In this document: positions 19,491-29,257 of the stretch, piece by piece
How positions within the stretch are numbered: the stretch's first letter is position 1
Layout: every line of letters starts with the position of its first letter
Source: Salimicrobium humidisoli
Lineage (GTDB): Bacteria; Bacillota; Bacilli; Bacillales; Halobacillaceae
NCBI RefSeq assembly: GCF_002295105.1
Contig: NZ_NSGH01000022.1
Location: forward strand, 1-34,360
Direction: 5' to 3'
DNA length: 34,360 nucleotides
Program-made: the position numbers and the translations under genes
Notes under the pieces: generated by a model
Databases searched by the model: none
Told to the model about the DNA's origin: nothing
Seen by the model: only the letters and a program-made list of their open reading frames with translations

Positions 19491-19517
19491 TAAAAAAACA
19501 GACCCGGACACCTGGTC
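19491..19517 (-). terminator. pth terminator (weak)
   Basis: A short hairpin (CGGAC/GTCCG) after the pth stop is followed on the minus strand by GGTCTG and seven T residues. The stem is short but the T-run is good. Confidence 0.5.
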
Positions 19518-19520
19518 CGC

Positions 19521-20078
19521 CTACTTGTTATACTCATTCATAACTTCATCGAAGCTTCTCTCCATCCACGCCTCACACGCTTCTACGGAACGGTCGATAC
19601 TGTCTTCCATATACTTTTTCTCTTCTTTGCTGAATGTGTCGAGCACGTGGTTAATGACCGAGTCGCTCTTCGGCTTTCCAATTCCCACACGCAGCCGCTT
19701 GAACTCTTTCGTACCAAGCTGGTCAATGATATCACGGATTCCGTTATGACCCCCGTGACCACCTTTCTGGCGCAGACGGATTTTTCCGGGCAGGAGATCG
19801 AGATCATCATAAATGACGAGCAGATCCTCTTCTCCGAGTCCGAAATAATCCATAAACGAACGTACTGCTCCTCCCGACAAATTCATATATGTCTGAGGTT
19901 TAAGTAAAATGATCTTTTCCCCGCGTACGTGTTCCGTCGTGAACAGGCTGTTGAACTTTTTCTTTTCCACGGTCCAGTTGTTCCGCTTTGCAAGCTCATC
20001 AATCACCTGAAAACCGGCGTTATGTCTGGTAGCTTCATATTTCTTACCGGGATTCCCCAGTCCTACGATACACTTCAT
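19521..20078 (-). CDS. pth: peptidyl-tRNA hydrolase
   Basis: Releases tRNA from peptidyl-tRNAs that fall off ribosomes. The 185-residue protein starts MKCIVGLGNPGKKYEATRHN, with N9 and catalytic H19 visible and the acidic partner in YDDLDL (90-95). KPQTYMNLSGG and GGHGGHNGIRDI are family signatures. The in-frame extension up to 20186 covers the ctc terminator and is not coding. AAGGA lies about 10 bases upstream of the chosen ATG. This is B. subtilis spoVC, an essential gene, so its presence says nothing about sporulation. Confidence 0.96.
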   Translation of the reverse strand: MKCIVGLGNPGKKYEATRHNAGFQVIDELAKRNNWTVEKKKFNSLFTTEHVRGEKIILLKPQTYMNLSGGAVRSFMDYFGLGEEDLLVIYDDLDLLPGKIRLRQKGGHGGHNGIRDIIDQLGTKEFKRLRVGIGKPKSDSVINHVLDTFSKEEKKYMEDSIDRSVEACEAWMERSFDEVMNEYNK

Positions 20079-20114
20079 AAGTTGAACTTCCTTTTCTTTT
20101 GAATGATTACCGTT

Positions 20115-20123
20115 ATTATAGCA
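20115..20123 (-). promoter_or_regulatory. pth promoter, extended -10
   Basis: The minus strand reads TGC-TATAAT (20115-20123), with a poor -35 (TTAAGC) 18 bases upstream. It lies between the ctc terminator and pth. Confidence 0.55.
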
Positions 20124-20140
20124 TAGCAAAAACCGAAAGC

Positions 20141-20180
20141 TTAACGAAAGAAAAGGGCGCGCCTTTTCGGCTACGCCCTT
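20141..20180 (-). terminator. ctc terminator
   Basis: Stem AAGGGCG / CGCCCTT with an inner GCC/GGC pairing (20153-20180), followed by TTTTCTTTCG on the minus strand, 18 bases after the ctc stop. Confidence 0.85.
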
Positions 20181-20198
20181 CCTCATTCCTCTCGTTTA

Positions 20199-20849
20199 TC
20201 AGGAATTCTCGTTATCTTCATCTTCGTCTTCATCCGGGTCTTTAAGAATATCCGGCTGCTCGTCTGTCTCTTCTTCCGGCTCCGTCGGAACTTCTTCCGG
20301 AGGAGTAACGGAAACGATTGTCGTATTCTCATCTTCAAGAAGTTCGTAGTTACGTCCTTCTTTCAGGTCGCTCACCATCAGGCTGTCGCCGATTTGAAGT
20401 TCGGATACGTCCACAGTAATCGACTCCGGAATGTCACCGGGCTTCGCACGAAGAGCTACAGCGTAAAGAGGCTGCTGCAGTACGCCGCCTTCACGTACGC
20501 CTTCAGGCTCTCCTTCCACGTTGATAGAAACTTCCACGTCTACTTCCTGCTGCATGTTAACCGCGTAGAAATCCGCGTGGATCAGTTCGTCTTTGAGCGG
20601 GTCGATCTGGTGCTCGTGAAGCATTACATCCAGTGTATCTCCACCTTCAACATCAAGGGAAATGATGGCGTTTCTGCCGTGGTCACGAACCGTTTTAAGA
20701 AGTTCGATGCTGTTTACGGAAAGAGTTACCGGGTCTTTTTCTTTACCATATACGACACCAGGAACGTCTCCGCGCTGACGGATTTCCTTCGTGCTGGATT
20801 TTTGCAGATTATCTCTTTTCGTTGCTTTCAATTTAATAGCCAATTTCAT
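20199..20849 (-). CDS. ctc: ribosomal protein bL25, general stress form (Ctc)
   Basis: Binds 5S rRNA in the 50S subunit; in B. subtilis Ctc is made under general stress. The 216-residue protein has an N-terminal L25 domain (about 1-95; VPGVVYGKEKDPVTLSV) and a C-terminal TL5/Ctc beta domain (about 100-185; GVLQQPLYAVALRAKPGDIP). It ends in a very acidic tail (PDEDEDEDNENS), as is common in salt-adapted bacteria. GGAGG lies only 3-4 bases from the ATG. A sigma-B-type promoter lies between prs and this gene. Confidence 0.96.
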   Translation of the reverse strand: MKLAIKLKATKRDNLQKSSTKEIRQRGDVPGVVYGKEKDPVTLSVNSIELLKTVRDHGRNAIISLDVEGGDTLDVMLHEHQIDPLKDELIHADFYAVNMQQEVDVEVSINVEGEPEGVREGGVLQQPLYAVALRAKPGDIPESITVDVSELQIGDSLMVSDLKEGRNYELLEDENTTIVSVTPPEEVPTEPEEETDEQPDILKDPDEDEDEDNENS

Positions 20850-20876
20850 CTACCTCCAAATATTTATCGTTACTGT

Positions 20877-20902
20877 ATACCCTCATTAACGTATGAGTAA
20901 AC
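20877..20902 (-). promoter_or_regulatory. sigma-B-type promoter of ctc
   Basis: On the minus strand GTTTAC (20897-20902), a 14-base spacer and GGGTAT (20877-20882). This matches the sigma-B consensus (GTTTAA, 12-15 bases, GGGTAT) with one mismatch. In B. subtilis ctc is a classic sigma-B gene. No sigma-A pair is obvious in this gap. Confidence 0.75.
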
Positions 20903-20905
20903 GTA

Positions 20906-21862
20906 TTAATCAAAAAGAATACTTACGGACTGACGTTCGTGCACACGAATAATCGCTTCACTGATTAACGGAGCAACAGAGAGCGGGTTGACTTTCTCAA
21001 TCTGTTTATCTTCTCCAAGCGGAATCGTGTTCGTGACGACCAGTTCCTTGATTTTAGAATCATTGATGCGTTCGATCGCCGGACCTGAAAGTACAGGGTG
21101 TGTACAGCAGGCGTACACTTCTTTCGCTCCGTTCTCGACCAGTGCGTTTGCTGCTAAAGTGATGGTACCGGCCGTGTCGATGATATCATCGATCAGAATT
21201 GCTGTCTTACCTTCAATGTTACCGACAATATTCATAACCTCTGCCACGTTTGGCAGCGGCCGGCGTTTATCGATAATGGCAATCGGGGCCCCGAGACGGT
21301 CTGCCATTTTTCTGGCGCGTGTCACCCCGCCGTGGTCAGGCGATACGACAACGATGTCGTCGAGATTCTTATTCTCGAAATACTCGGAAAGGATAGGTAC
21401 TCCGATAAGGTTGTCGATCGGTATGTCGAAGAAACCCTGGATTTGCGGAGCATGAAGATCCATCATAATGACCCGGTCCGCTCCCGAAGTCTGAAGCAGG
21501 TCTGCTACAAGTTTAGCGGTGATGGGTTCACGCGACCGGGCTTTCCTGTCCTGTCTCGCGTACCCGTAATAAGGCATGACGATATTGATCGAGTTTGCCG
21601 ACGCCCGTTTCAGTGCGTCAATCATAATCAGAAGTTCCATCAGGTGCTGGTTGACCGGTGAACTTGTCGATTGCACGACGTATACGTCACAACCACGAAT
21701 ACTTTCATCAATGTTGATTTGAACTTCTCCATCACTGAACGTAGTTACTGTACATTTCCCGAGCTCAATACCGATATTGCTGGCAATCTCTTCTGCAAGC
21801 GCCGGGTTGGAATTCAAAGTAAAAACCTTCAGCTCCGAGTTTCGGTAATCCTTAGCCGCCAT
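20906..21862 (-). CDS. prs: ribose-phosphate pyrophosphokinase
   Basis: Makes PRPP from ribose 5-phosphate and ATP, feeding purine, pyrimidine, histidine and tryptophan synthesis and the salvage enzyme HprT in this window. The 318-residue protein shows NPALAEEIA near the start, [10 protein letters not shown], the ATP region [10 protein letters not shown], the metal/ATP stretch [18 protein letters not shown] and the PRPP loop [13 protein letters not shown] near 220-232. GGAGGG lies upstream of the ATG. It forms an operon with glmU (15-base gap). Confidence 0.98.
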   Translation of the reverse strand: MAAKDYRNSELKVFTLNSNPALAEEIASNIGIELGKCTVTTFSDGEVQINIDESIRGCDVYVVQSTSSPVNQHLMELLIMIDALKRASANSINIVMPYYGYARQDRKARSREPITAKLVADLLQTSGADRVIMMDLHAPQIQGFFDIPIDNLIGVPILSEYFENKNLDDIVVVSPDHGGVTRARKMADRLGAPIAIIDKRRPLPNVAEVMNIVGNIEGKTAILIDDIIDTAGTITLAANALVENGAKEVYACCTHPVLSGPAIERINDSKIKELVVTNTIPLGEDKQIEKVNPLSVAPLISEAIIRVHERQSVSILFD

Positions 21863-21877
21863 GGAACGAACCCTCCA

Positions 21878-23257
21878 TTAATCTTTTTTCTTGGATTTCA
21901 GTTTCTGTGCGTAATTTTCTTTGTTCGTCTGCCGTGCTCTTGCAATAGACAGCGACTCTTTCGGAACATCTTTATTAATGGTTGAGCCGGCCGCTACGTA
22001 CGAACCTTTCCCAACGGTAACCGGGGCGATGAGGTTCGAATTGCAGCCGATAAACGCATCATCTTCGATTGTAGTCAAAAACTTATTCTTTCCGTCATAG
22101 TTGACGGTGATCGTTCCACAGCCGATATTCACCCCGCTGCCTACGTCAGCGTCCCCTATATAACTCAGGTGGGAGACTTTACTTCCTTCACCGAACGAAG
22201 CTTTCTTCACCTCAACGAAGTTACCCACTTTCACTTCATCACCGAGGTCCGATTCAGGACGAATGTGCGCAAATGGCCCTATTTTTACGCGTTTGCCCAC
22301 TTTACTGTCGGACACAAAACTCTGTTTCACAACGGACCCTTCTCCGATATAGCTGCGCTCCACAGTGGAATTCGGACCGATGACCACGTCATCCTCAATG
22401 ACCGTATCACCCGTAATCGTGGTACCGGGCTCAATTGTGACATCCTGACCGATAACGGCATCCGCACTGATATAAGTATTGGAAGGATCTATAATAGTCA
22501 CGCCGCCGCGCATATGGTTTTCATTGATTCTTTCCCTCATAAACGCCTCTGCCCTGGACAGAGCGACACGGTCATTGACCCCGAGTGCTTCCCTCAGGTC
22601 TTCCATCTGATACGCACTTACGGATTCCCCTTCTTTTTGAAGAATCTCCATGACATCCGGCAGGTAGTATTCCCCCTGGGCATTATCATTCGAAACGCTG
22701 GAGAGTGCTTCAAAAAGCATTTCATTATCAAAACAGTACGTTCCGGTATTGATTTCCTGCACCTTCGCCTCTTCCGGTGAAGCGTCTTTCTGCTCCACGA
22801 TACGTTTGACGTCGCCACGTTCATCGCGAAGGACACGACCATAACCGTGCGGGTCTTCCGCATGGGCAGTAAGTACTGTCGCTTTCGCCTGCTTCTGTTC
22901 ATGGTGCGAAAGAAGAGCTTCAAGCGTATCACTCGTCAGAAGCGGTGTGTCACCGCAGACGACGACGGTCGTCCCTTTTTTACCGGAGAGGTGATCTCCG
23001 GCCTGGAGTACTGCATGACCTGTGCCGAGCTGTTCCTTCTGAATGACATACTCACTGCTGTCTCCGAGCTGTTCCTGCACAGTTTCCGCTCCGAAACCGA
23101 CAACAGTAATGATCTGCGATAGTTCCAATTGATTAAGTTGATCTGTTACGTGCTGCACCATCGGCTTTCCGGCTACAGGATGAAGAACTTTGTAAAGCTT
23201 TGATTTCATCCTGGTACCCTGACCGGCTGCGAGCACTACTGCAAAACGATTGGCCAT
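21878..23257 (-). CDS. glmU: bifunctional UDP-N-acetylglucosamine pyrophosphorylase / glucosamine-1-phosphate acetyltransferase
   Basis: Makes UDP-GlcNAc for peptidoglycan and teichoic acid. The 459-residue protein has the uridylyltransferase domain ([11 protein letters not shown], about 9-19) and, from about residue 250, a left-handed beta-helix of hexapeptide repeats with the acetyltransferase site (NVGEV-type loop seen as [14 protein letters not shown], then [11 protein letters not shown]). The start at 23257 gives the family N-terminus [12 protein letters not shown]; the extension to 23284 lacks a ribosome site. It has a clear promoter at 23336-23364. Confidence 0.97.
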   Translation of the reverse strand: MANRFAVVLAAGQGTRMKSKLYKVLHPVAGKPMVQHVTDQLNQLELSQIITVVGFGAETVQEQLGDSSEYVIQKEQLGTGHAVLQAGDHLSGKKGTTVVVCGDTPLLTSDTLEALLSHHEQKQAKATVLTAHAEDPHGYGRVLRDERGDVKRIVEQKDASPEEAKVQEINTGTYCFDNEMLFEALSSVSNDNAQGEYYLPDVMEILQKEGESVSAYQMEDLREALGVNDRVALSRAEAFMRERINENHMRGGVTIIDPSNTYISADAVIGQDVTIEPGTTITGDTVIEDDVVIGPNSTVERSYIGEGSVVKQSFVSDSKVGKRVKIGPFAHIRPESDLGDEVKVGNFVEVKKASFGEGSKVSHLSYIGDADVGSGVNIGCGTITVNYDGKNKFLTTIEDDAFIGCNSNLIAPVTVGKGSYVAAGSTINKDVPKESLSIARARQTNKENYAQKLKSKKKD

Positions 23258-23335
23258 GAAGTAACCCCCATCATAGTTATCCACTATGAATATTATCTTA
23301 AATCAGAATTAATTTCAACATTACACCCGTCAGTG

Positions 23336-23364
23336 ATTATATTTTTTAGAAATGGGTATATCAA
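23336..23364 (-). promoter_or_regulatory. glmU-prs promoter
   Basis: On the minus strand TTGATA (23359-23364), a 17-base spacer and TATAAT (23336-23341), about 80 bases before the glmU start. The leader between holds no riboswitch or other element I recognise. Confidence 0.8.
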
Positions 23365-23472
23365 TACTATAGCAGGCGGTCGGCTCTTCTTCTTCTCCTG
23401 TCGAAAAAAATATCCCGCCCCGTTTTAGTTACGCGGCTCCGATTATTTCCGGGAAAGAAACTGCTGAGAGCT

Positions 23473-23502
23473 AAAAAAGAACCTGACCCGTCCCGGTCAG
23501 AT
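23473..23502 (-). terminator. spoVG terminator
   Basis: Stem CTGACC / GGTCAG closing a short loop (23483-23500), followed by GGTTCTTTTTT on the minus strand, just after the spoVG stop. Confidence 0.85.
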
Positions 23503-23519
23503 TCTCTTCTGAAACATTT

Positions 23520-23813
23520 TTAAGAAGCGCCTGCTCCCTCATATTCCATTTGCTGAGGTGCCTCGGCTTTTTGGTAAGCTTCGAGTACAGCCTCCTGTAT
23601 TTTACCTCTCGTGCCGGAATTGATCGGATGAGCGATATCCCTGAATTCTCCGTCCGGTGTACGTTTGCTCGGCATCGCCACGAAAAGTCCATTATTTCCG
23701 TCGATAACACGAACGTCATGTACGACGAATTCCTGATCAAACGTAATAGAAGCAATTGCTCGCATTCTTCCTTCTGTGTTTACTCGACGCAGTCTCACGT
23801 CAGTTACTTCCAT
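23520..23813 (-). CDS. spoVG: regulator SpoVG
   Basis: Small nucleic-acid-binding regulator; in B. subtilis it affects septation during sporulation, and in non-spore-formers such as staphylococci and Listeria it controls capsule, virulence and cell-wall traits. The 97-residue protein has the conserved start [12 protein letters not shown] and core [30 protein letters not shown] lies before the ATG. In B. subtilis yabJ (ridA) lies between purR and spoVG; it is missing here. A sigma-H-like site lies upstream. Confidence 0.97.
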   Translation of the reverse strand: MEVTDVRLRRVNTEGRMRAIASITFDQEFVVHDVRVIDGNNGLFVAMPSKRTPDGEFRDIAHPINSGTRGKIQEAVLEAYQKAEAPQQMEYEGAGAS

Positions 23814-23850
23814 TAACCATCACCACCTTTGTTTTGTAGAGCCTGTTATA

Positions 23851-23880
23851 TTATTTCTACTCTGTCACAAAGTTTCCTGC
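23851..23880 (-). promoter_or_regulatory. sigma-H-like promoter of spoVG
   Basis: On the minus strand GCAGGAAAC (23872-23880), an 11-base spacer and GTAGAAATAA (23851-23860). This fits the sigma-H pattern RnAGGAwwW, 11-12 bases, RnnGAATww with few mismatches, at the position of the sigma-H promoter of B. subtilis spoVG. No well-spaced sigma-A pair is seen. Confidence 0.45.
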
Positions 23881-23921
23881 TTTATTCAGAAAATTTTTTC
23901 TCTATTTCTGACAAAGTTTTC

Positions 23922-24740
23922 TTAAAGCCTTCCGAGAAGATTACCGGCTTCCACTTCAATTTCTTTCGTACGGTCATCGGCGTGAAGAATGCGCAACAGT
24001 GATACATAGTCATCGACGACACGTTCTTCCTCTTCGTCTTCCGCTTCCGCCAGCACTCCGATACCTGCAACTTGCGCATCGAATTCTTTCAGCAGATTCT
24101 TCATACCGTTAATCGTGCCGCCTGCTTTCATAAAATCATCGATGATACATACATTGGATCCGGGACTAAGCGAACGCTTCGTCAGCACCATTGTCTGGAT
24201 TTTTCTGGTGGAGCCCGACACGTAGTTAATACTTACGGTCGACCCTTCCGTAACTTTCGGGTCTCTTCTCGCGATGACCACCGGAACGTTTAAATGAGCG
24301 GCTACCGCATAAGCAAGAGGGATCCCTTTCGTTGCTACAGTCATTACCGCATCTATTTCCCGGTCGACGAACACAGAAGCGAACATTTTTCCGATGTCAT
24401 TCACCGTCCGCGGGTCTCCGAGGAGATCACTCATAAACAGGTAACCTCCCGGAAGAAGGCGGCCTGTATCCGAAAGCTTCTCACAGAGTTGTTCGACAAA
24501 CGGAGTCCCATAGCTCTGCGAGTAGGCCGGGATATATTTCACCCCGCCGGAAGCCCCCGCCACCGATGCCAGGTACCCCGTTCCTTCCTCCTGGAACCGT
24601 TCATCAATGATTCCGAGATCTTCACTGATGGAAGATTTGGCGGAACCGAACTTTTCCACGAAAAAGGGGAGGGAGATCAGGGTGTAAGGATGTTCAATAA
24701 TGTAACGGGTCATAGAAACTAAACGTTTACTTCTTTTCAT
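23922..24740 (-). CDS. purR: purine operon repressor PurR
   Basis: Represses purine synthesis and transport genes; PRPP acts as inducer. In 272 residues: an N-terminal winged helix (about 1-75; MKRSKRLVSMTRYIIEHPYT) and a phosphoribosyltransferase-like domain with the PRPP loop NVCIIDDFMKAGGT (196-209). It ends with an acidic linker and a short C-terminal strand. GAGGAG lies upstream of the ATG. Paired PurBoxes directly upstream suggest autoregulation, as in B. subtilis. Confidence 0.97.
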   Translation of the reverse strand: MKRSKRLVSMTRYIIEHPYTLISLPFFVEKFGSAKSSISEDLGIIDERFQEEGTGYLASVAGASGGVKYIPAYSQSYGTPFVEQLCEKLSDTGRLLPGGYLFMSDLLGDPRTVNDIGKMFASVFVDREIDAVMTVATKGIPLAYAVAAHLNVPVVIARRDPKVTEGSTVSINYVSGSTRKIQTMVLTKRSLSPGSNVCIIDDFMKAGGTINGMKNLLKEFDAQVAGIGVLAEAEDEEEERVVDDYVSLLRILHADDRTKEIEVEAGNLLGRL

Positions 24741-24757
24741 ATACAGAAACTCCTCTT

Positions 24758-24801
24758 AAAACCGAATATTTTATTTAAATATAACAAAAATATACGGTTT
24801 T
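24758..24801. promoter_or_regulatory. paired inverted PurBoxes before purR
   Basis: Box 1, AAAACCGAATATT (24758-24770, plus strand), and box 2, AAAACCGTATATT (24789-24801, minus strand), face each other across 18 bases. The known PurBox is AWWWCCGAACWWT, usually in inverted pairs 16-17 bases apart. Box 1 has one mismatch and box 2 has two. Box 2 overlaps the ispE stop codon. Confidence 0.65.
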
Positions 24802-25669
24802 AATCAAGAGTGTCCTTCGTTCCAAGGACTCTCACCATATATACTTCATCACAAAACCCTTTCAGATGGTTACAGATCCTTCTGGCTTTTACATCCGGCT
24901 CCACCAGGGAAAACACGGTCGGACCGCTCCCGCTCATCAGGGACGTATCCGCTCCGGCCTGCAGCATATGTTCTTTCAGCTGGGCTACTTCAGGATAAAG
25001 TCGCACGGTGACCCCCTCCAGCGTATTACCTACGCTCTGGCACATCTTTTCATAATCTCCTGTCCGCAGGGCTTCCACCATGGAGGAGGTGTCCGGGTGC
25101 CCGGCCTCTTTTATGTCCAGGGCCTGATAAATGGTTTTCGTAGATACGCCGATAGGCGGTTTGGCAAGTACGACCCAGCACGGAGGAGGTGCGGGGAGCT
25201 CCTCGATTTTCTCCCCGCGGCCGGTAGCTAAGGCCGTGCCTCCGTGGACGCAAAAAGAAACGTCCGAGCCGATTTCTGCTCCGATTTCCGCAAGTTCACC
25301 GGGAGTCGTATCCAGGTCAAACAGCCGTGCCATCCCTCTTAATACGGCAGCTGCATCACTGCTTCCCCCTGCCAGTCCTGCAGCCACGGGAACGTGTTTC
25401 GTCAATTTGATATGGACACCGCCAGTGATGGAAAAATGCTTCTTCATTTTCTTCGCTGCCAGGTAGGCAAGATTACGCTCATCATTGGGGACGTATCTGC
25501 TTTCGGCTTCCAGAACAATTTTATTCTTTTTCAGGCTGGTCAGTTCAATACGGTCGGCAAGGTCTATCGTAGTCATCACCATCTCCACTTCGTGGAAACC
25601 GTCTTTTCTTTTATGTAGCACATCGAGCGATAAATTTATTTTCGCCGGCGCTTTCTCCATTATATACAT
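24800..25669 (-). CDS. ispE: 4-diphosphocytidyl-2-C-methyl-D-erythritol kinase
   Basis: GHMP kinase of the non-mevalonate (MEP) isoprenoid pathway. At 289 residues it equals the B. subtilis enzyme. It begins MYIMEKAPAKINLSLDV, has the ATP-binding PVAAGLAGGSSDAA (94-107), GSDVSFCVHGGTALATGRGE and the C-terminal LMSGSGPTVF. GTGGGTG lies before the ATG at 25669, and this start matches B. subtilis MRILEKAP. In B. subtilis sspF lies between veg and ispE; it is absent here. Confidence 0.96.
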   Translation of the reverse strand: MYIMEKAPAKINLSLDVLHKRKDGFHEVEMVMTTIDLADRIELTSLKKNKIVLEAESRYVPNDERNLAYLAAKKMKKHFSITGGVHIKLTKHVPVAAGLAGGSSDAAAVLRGMARLFDLDTTPGELAEIGAEIGSDVSFCVHGGTALATGRGEKIEELPAPPPCWVVLAKPPIGVSTKTIYQALDIKEAGHPDTSSMVEALRTGDYEKMCQSVGNTLEGVTVRLYPEVAQLKEHMLQAGADTSLMSGSGPTVFSLVEPDVKARRICNHLKGFCDEVYMVRVLGTKDTLD

Positions 25670-25702
25670 ACCAACACCCACTTAAACGTATAGTATGACC
25701 GC

Positions 25703-25711
25703 ATTGTACCA
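25703..25711 (-). promoter_or_regulatory. candidate ispE promoter, extended -10
   Basis: The minus strand reads TGG-TACAAT (25703-25711), about 35 bases before the ispE start, directly after the veg terminator. No good -35 is seen. Confidence 0.45.
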
Positions 25712-25753
25712 TAAAAAGACAAAACAAAAAGCAGCAAACAAAATGTTTACTGC
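25711..25753 (-). terminator. veg terminator
   Basis: Nine-bp stem GCAGTAAAC / GTTTGCTGC (one G-T pair) with a 5-base loop (25731-25753), overlapping the veg stop. It is followed on the minus strand by a long T-rich run (TTTTTGTTTTGTCTTTTT). Confidence 0.85.
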
Positions 25754-26010
25754 TCTGCTACGGCAACTGATGGTTGTTCTTCGAAGTTGAGTTCCACGGT
25801 TTCGGTCAAAACATCCGCGTAACTGTAAGAGACTCTCTCGTAAGAATTCTCTTCGGGATCCAATTCCACGATAAAAACGGAAGGGTACGTATCGGAAAGC
25901 GTCCCTGTACGTTCAATCGTTTTGCGTCGACCTCCATTAGCTTTCAATGTAAGTCGGTTTCCGATCTGTTCTTCTAGCGTTTGCTTGATTTCTCCCAATG
26001 TTTTAGCCAC
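25747..26010 (-). CDS. veg: Veg protein, biofilm regulator
   Basis: Small, highly expressed protein that in B. subtilis stimulates biofilm matrix genes by countering SinR. The protein has 87 residues from a GTG start: [20 protein letters not shown], the conserved [15 protein letters not shown], and [22 protein letters not shown] chose the GTG at 26010 because AGGTGGAG lies about 5 bases upstream and it matches the B. subtilis start MAKTL; the ATG at 26061 lies inside the promoter. Two candidate promoters precede it. Confidence 0.95.
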   Translation of the reverse strand: MAKTLGEIKQTLEEQIGNRLTLKANGGRRKTIERTGTLSDTYPSVFIVELDPEENSYERVSYSYADVLTETVELNFEEQPSVAVAEQ

Positions 26011-26032
26011 TAGACTCCACCTCACTAAAACA

Positions 26033-26061
26033 AATGTATCACACATATTGGAAATAGTCAA
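26033..26061 (-). promoter_or_regulatory. veg promoter, proximal
   Basis: On the minus strand TTGACT (26056-26061), a 17-base spacer and TACATT (26033-26038), with an extended -10 TGA. It corresponds in place and form to the strong B. subtilis veg promoter. Confidence 0.75.
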
Positions 26062-26072
26062 ATAAGTGATAT

Positions 26073-26094
26073 ATTATAGCAATATTCAATAAAG

Positions 26095-26102
<8 letters not shown>
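26073..26102 (-). promoter_or_regulatory. veg promoter, distal, joined to the repeat cluster
   Basis: On the minus strand TTGACA (26097-26102), an 18-base spacer and TATAAT (26073-26078), both perfect. The -35 lies in AATGTCAATCACAA, nearly identical to the flank that supplies the cysK -35 at the first repeat cluster. Confidence 0.65.
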
Positions 26103-27830
<1,728 letters not shown>

Positions 27831-27964
27831 CTCGGGCCCCTCCGTTCATTTGCTTCTGTAAGCATACCACGTGTGACCCATCAGAAAAAGCACAGACAAA
27901 ATCAGCAGCTCGGACCCGTAGAGTGGGGTTTACTATTCTTCCTCAAAAAGAAACTGAATACACA

Positions 27965-28005
27965 AAAACGCCTGTTTAGAGATAAAAACTCTATTCAGGC
28001 GTTTT
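27965..28005. terminator. terminator after the orphan gene
   Basis: A long stem (arms AAACGCCTG...AGAG and CTCT...CAGGCGTTT) around an AT-rich loop, overlapping the region just past the orphan gene's stop. T-runs flank it on both strands. Confidence 0.8.
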
Positions 28006-28008
28006 ATA

Positions 28009-28275
28009 TTATATGTCTACTTGTTCTTCAGGATAAATTAAAACATTATCGACAAATATCCTGCAACGTACTGTAAACATACCACCGATACTTACTTTGA
28101 TATTTTCTGTACCTCCATTACTGCGTTCTAAACTCCCGCTCAACTCCCCTCGCAGGGTAAAACCGACTTTTTCGTCCTGCAATGTACCATCAACATACAA
28201 TCTTTCCCCACTAAACCATGTATTCACTACTTGAATGTGGTGCCCTTCATATGTAACTTCAAAGGTTTTCTTCAT
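28009..28275 (-). CDS. small uncharacterised protein, AT-rich orphan
   Basis: I do not recognise this 88-residue protein. It starts MKKTFEVTYEGHHIQVVNTW and is rich in alternating hydrophobic residues and valine/isoleucine, with no signal peptide or membrane helix, so a small soluble beta-sheet fold is likely. It is a convincing gene: GGGGGAG lies 6 bases before the ATG, and it has its own downstream terminator and a strong hairpin upstream that separates it from tatD. It is visibly richer in A/T than its neighbours, which suggests later acquisition. It lies where yabE is found in B. subtilis but has no likeness to YabE (a resuscitation-factor-type cell-wall protein). Confidence 0.75.
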   Translation of the reverse strand: MKKTFEVTYEGHHIQVVNTWFSGERLYVDGTLQDEKVGFTLRGELSGSLERSNGGTENIKVSIGGMFTVRCRIFVDNVLIYPEEQVDI

Positions 28276-28345
28276 TTAAAACTCCCCCTCATCATTCGAA
28301 ACTATAAATAAAATTTTCTTATAGACGGGCATAATTTATTGAAAA

Positions 28346-28382
28346 ATAACATACCAATCTATACGAAAACTGGTATGTTATT
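28346..28382. terminator. tatD terminator
   Basis: Perfect 12-bp stem AATAACATACCA / TGGTATGTTATT with T-rich sequence on both sides. It ends tatD on the minus strand and insulates the orphan gene. Confidence 0.8.
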
Positions 28383-28423
28383 TAACTTTTTATGTTGTTT
28401 TTTCTTTATCAGGAGTAAAGTGG

Positions 28424-29194
28424 TTACGATTTAATACCGAAAAACTTTTTCGCATTGTCAGTAGTGGTTTCCGCTACTTCCTCATAAGGAAGTTCTTTCA
28501 GCTCCGCTATCTGTTCGGCGACGAGCTTCACCCAAGCAGGCTCGTTCCTTTTGCCGCGATTCGGATGAGGAGCGAGGAAAGGGGCGTCCGTTTCCACGAG
28601 CAGATGTTTCATCTCCACAGCTTTTGCCACTTCTTTCGGCAGTTTCGCGTTTTTGAACGTGACCGGCCCCCCGAGAGAAATCATAAAGTTCATGGCTATC
28701 GCACGCTCCGCATATTCCACAGGTCCGTTGTAACAGTGCATAATTCCGCCAACGTCCTCTGCATGTTCCTGTTCGAGAACTTCAATGATATCTTCCGTCG
28801 CCTCCCGGTTATGGATGATAATCGGCAGCTTCACCCTTTTCGCAAGAGCAATCTGTTTTTTGAACACTTCTTTCTGTACGTCTTTCGGTGATTTATCCCA
28901 GTGATAATCAAGGCCCATCTCACCGATCGCCACTACTTTCGGGTGGTCCGCCAGGCCCTCAATCCATTCGAGGTCTTCTTCCTTCATATCGACAGCGTCC
29001 ACCGGGTGCCAGCCGACAGCGGCGTAAATGTTCTCATCGCTCTCCGCTATTTCCAGAGCTTTCGGAATCGTTTTCCGGTCAAATCCGACGACTGTCATAT
29101 ATTCAACACCTGCTTCCCGGGCCCGGCGTATCGTCTCGTTCCGGTCTTCCTCAAACTGATCGGCGTTCAGATGTACGTGTGTATCGAACAACAT
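28424..29194 (-). CDS. tatD: TatD-family metal-dependent DNase
   Basis: Metal-dependent hydrolase of the TatD/YabD family, a 3'-5' exonuclease in studied members. In 256 residues the metal ligands are visible: H6 and H8 in DTHVHLN, the glutamate in AIGEMGLDYH (about 91-100), histidines in PIIIHNREA and IMHCYNG, and the aspartate in LVETDAPFLAP. AAGGAGG lies before the ATG. It is next to metS, as in B. subtilis. Confidence 0.95.
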   Translation of the reverse strand: MLFDTHVHLNADQFEEDRNETIRRAREAGVEYMTVVGFDRKTIPKALEIAESDENIYAAVGWHPVDAVDMKEEDLEWIEGLADHPKVVAIGEMGLDYHWDKSPKDVQKEVFKKQIALAKRVKLPIIIHNREATEDIIEVLEQEHAEDVGGIMHCYNGPVEYAERAIAMNFMISLGGPVTFKNAKLPKEVAKAVEMKHLLVETDAPFLAPHPNRGKRNEPAWVKLVAEQIAELKELPYEEVAETTTDNAKKFFGIKS

Positions 29195-29257
29195 ATTGTG
29201 TTTCCTCCTTCCGGATATTCATGACAAAGGTACGGGGGCAAAACAAAACGATAACAA

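Noticed and set aside
23886-23911. AT-rich inverted repeat after purR as a terminator
   Set aside because: The stem is weak (TCAGAAA/TTTCTGA) and no T-run follows on the minus strand.
23882-24079. 65-codon frame overlapping the end of purR
   Set aside because: It is out of frame within purR and runs into AT-rich intergenic sequence without a ribosome site.
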